From the NCBI GenBank assembly GCA_946885335.1, contig CAMPGG010000227.1, forward strand, positions 1 to 5,642: 5,642 bases of DNA, read 5' to 3'. Under the pieces are notes generated by a model. That model ran no database searches and had not been told where the DNA came from. It was given only the letters and a program-made list of their open reading frames with translations. Origin of the DNA: an uncultured Chitinophagaceae bacterium (GTDB taxonomy: Bacteria > Bacteroidota > Bacteroidia > Chitinophagales > Chitinophagaceae). Shown here piece by piece: positions 4,912 through 5,642 of the stretch (its first letter is position 1; the number at the start of each line of letters is the position of its first letter). Made by a program: the position numbers and the translations under genes.

Positions 4912-5555
4912 CGGGGTAATGCAATCGGTGTTTTTGCTTTTTTATTCACTTCGTGTTCTGCCAATTGTGACAGGCGATCATCAATTTGTTTTTCATTGAT
5001 CTCTGCTTCATGAAAAATGGCTGCAGATTTTTCCAGTTCCAATGCATTGGCAAATGCAGCGGCTGTTCCATACACACTGATCTTATAATGATTGATAGCC
5101 TGTACCTGGGCAAGCATGCATGCATCCTTTACTTCGGGATCGGTACAGTTAACTAATTTCTCATTCATTTCTTCAATGAAAGCATGCATGACCTTGTTTG
5201 TAAGACTTAACGAGCTGATATTTTCTTCTGAAAAGAAAACCTCCATACTTTTTACATGTTGCTCTACATGATCAAGATATTTCTGCAATACCGTTTTGAG
5301 TTTTAAAGAACTCGCTGTGCTGATCCATTCTGGTAAAACTTTTTTTAACTGGACCTCTGCAATGGTAAATGACCTGGCATCATAATCAAGCAGGTCATGC
5401 AGGGTGGTAATGGTGTTCAAAGAAGTTGCCATGGTATATAATTTATGTATCAAATTTAAATTGGCTTGCAAACCTGGTAAATGACCATCATCAGTAATTT
5501 GTGTAACTGTACTCATTGAATAAGGCTGGTAAAAAGTTTTGCTTTGGATAAACAT
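4908..5555 (-). CDS. Ferritin-like YciF/DUF892 family protein with an altered metal site
   Basis: This 215-residue, largely helical protein matches DUF892 (YciE/YciF), stress-linked ferritin-like four-helix proteins whose biochemical role is not settled. The domain runs from about residue 50 to 207. It contains LHDLLDYDARSFTIAEVQLKKVLP (52-75), YLDHVEQHVKSME (93-105), INHYKISVYGTAAAFANAL (154-172) and EINEKQIDDRL (185-195). It ends with VNKKA (203-207), also found at the end of E. coli YciF. Compared with YciF as I recall it, HYE in helix three becomes HYK (K158), the HLEET segment becomes YLDHV, and the final DEE becomes INE, so a dinuclear metal site is doubtful, although E67, E98, H100 and E188 remain. 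An N-terminal extension of about 50 residues precedes the domain. Starts at ATG 5555 and ATG 5516 (residue 14) are both possible. It is the first gene of the four-gene operon, so its upstream region should hold the promoter. Confidence 0.82.
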   Translation of the reverse strand: MFIQSKTFYQPYSMSTVTQITDDGHLPGLQANLNLIHKLYTMATSLNTITTLHDLLDYDARSFTIAEVQLKKVLPEWISTASSLKLKTVLQKYLDHVEQHVKSMEVFFSEENISSLSLTNKVMHAFIEEMNEKLVNCTDPEVKDACMLAQVQAINHYKISVYGTAAAFANALELEKSAAIFHEAEINEKQIDDRLSQLAEHEVNKKAKTPIALPR

Positions 5556-5642
5556 AAAATCTGAATCTCATCTTGTATTGATAAGCACGGAGTTATTTGA
5601 AATATGGATTAGCTGAATAATATTACTAATTGCACAAGTGAG
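5556..5642 (-). promoter_or_regulatory. Upstream region of the four-gene stress operon, cut by the window edge
   Basis: These 87 bp precede the first gene of the minus-strand operon and probably include its promoter. I see no good -33 TTG / -7 TAnnTTTG pair on the minus strand. ATTGATAAGC (5577-5586, plus-strand reading) is the exact reverse complement of a 10-mer at 2320-2329 upstream of Hsp20. A weak dyad, ATTAG (5608-5612) with CTAAT (5626-5630), surrounds TAATATTA. The region continues beyond the window, so the true extent is unknown. Confidence 0.4.

Overview
This AT-rich window (GC content judged by eye only) looks like chromosomal DNA of a member of the Bacteroidota, most likely Chitinophagaceae or a relative. 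The support is the gene set, the near absence of Shine-Dalgarno sequences, and proteins that resemble Bacteroidota versions of their families. The lineage is an inference, since there is no rRNA or marker gene. No mobile element, CRISPR array, tRNA or rRNA is visible.

Layout, left to right: positions 1-156 hold no convincing gene. A two-gene minus-strand unit follows: a small heat-shock protein (1819-2259) and, 12 bp downstream of it, a short alpha-glucan phosphorylase-like protein (157-1806). A 243-bp divergent intergenic region (2260-2502) is rich in inverted repeats, including a 14-bp palindrome with Crp/Fnr-like half-site spacing. The only plus-strand gene is an SM-20/prolyl-4-hydroxylase-like 2-oxoglutarate/Fe(II) dioxygenase (2503-3093) that appears to start at TTG. 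It converges, with only 15 bp between stop codons, on a compact four-gene minus-strand operon (5555 down to 3109). In transcription order that operon encodes a YciF/DUF892 ferritin-like protein, an alpha/beta hydrolase of dienelactone-hydrolase type, a split-barrel flavin-binding protein (pyridoxamine-phosphate oxidase/NimA-like), and a PRPP-loop phosphoribosyltransferase of COG1926 type.

Together the genes read as a stress or dormancy island: a protein holdase, glucan metabolism, a ferritin-like protein, a flavoprotein, a hydrolase, a phosphoribosyltransferase and an oxygen-using dioxygenase. The mix recalls the mycobacterial dormancy regulon, but a shared role is inference.

Three points stand out. 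The phosphorylase-like protein has Ser450 where phosphorylases carry the lysine that binds pyridoxal phosphate. The ferritin-like protein lacks at least one acidic residue expected at the metal site. A 10-mer (GCTTATCAAT or its complement) lies upstream of both minus-strand operons, in each case 61 bp from a candidate start codon.
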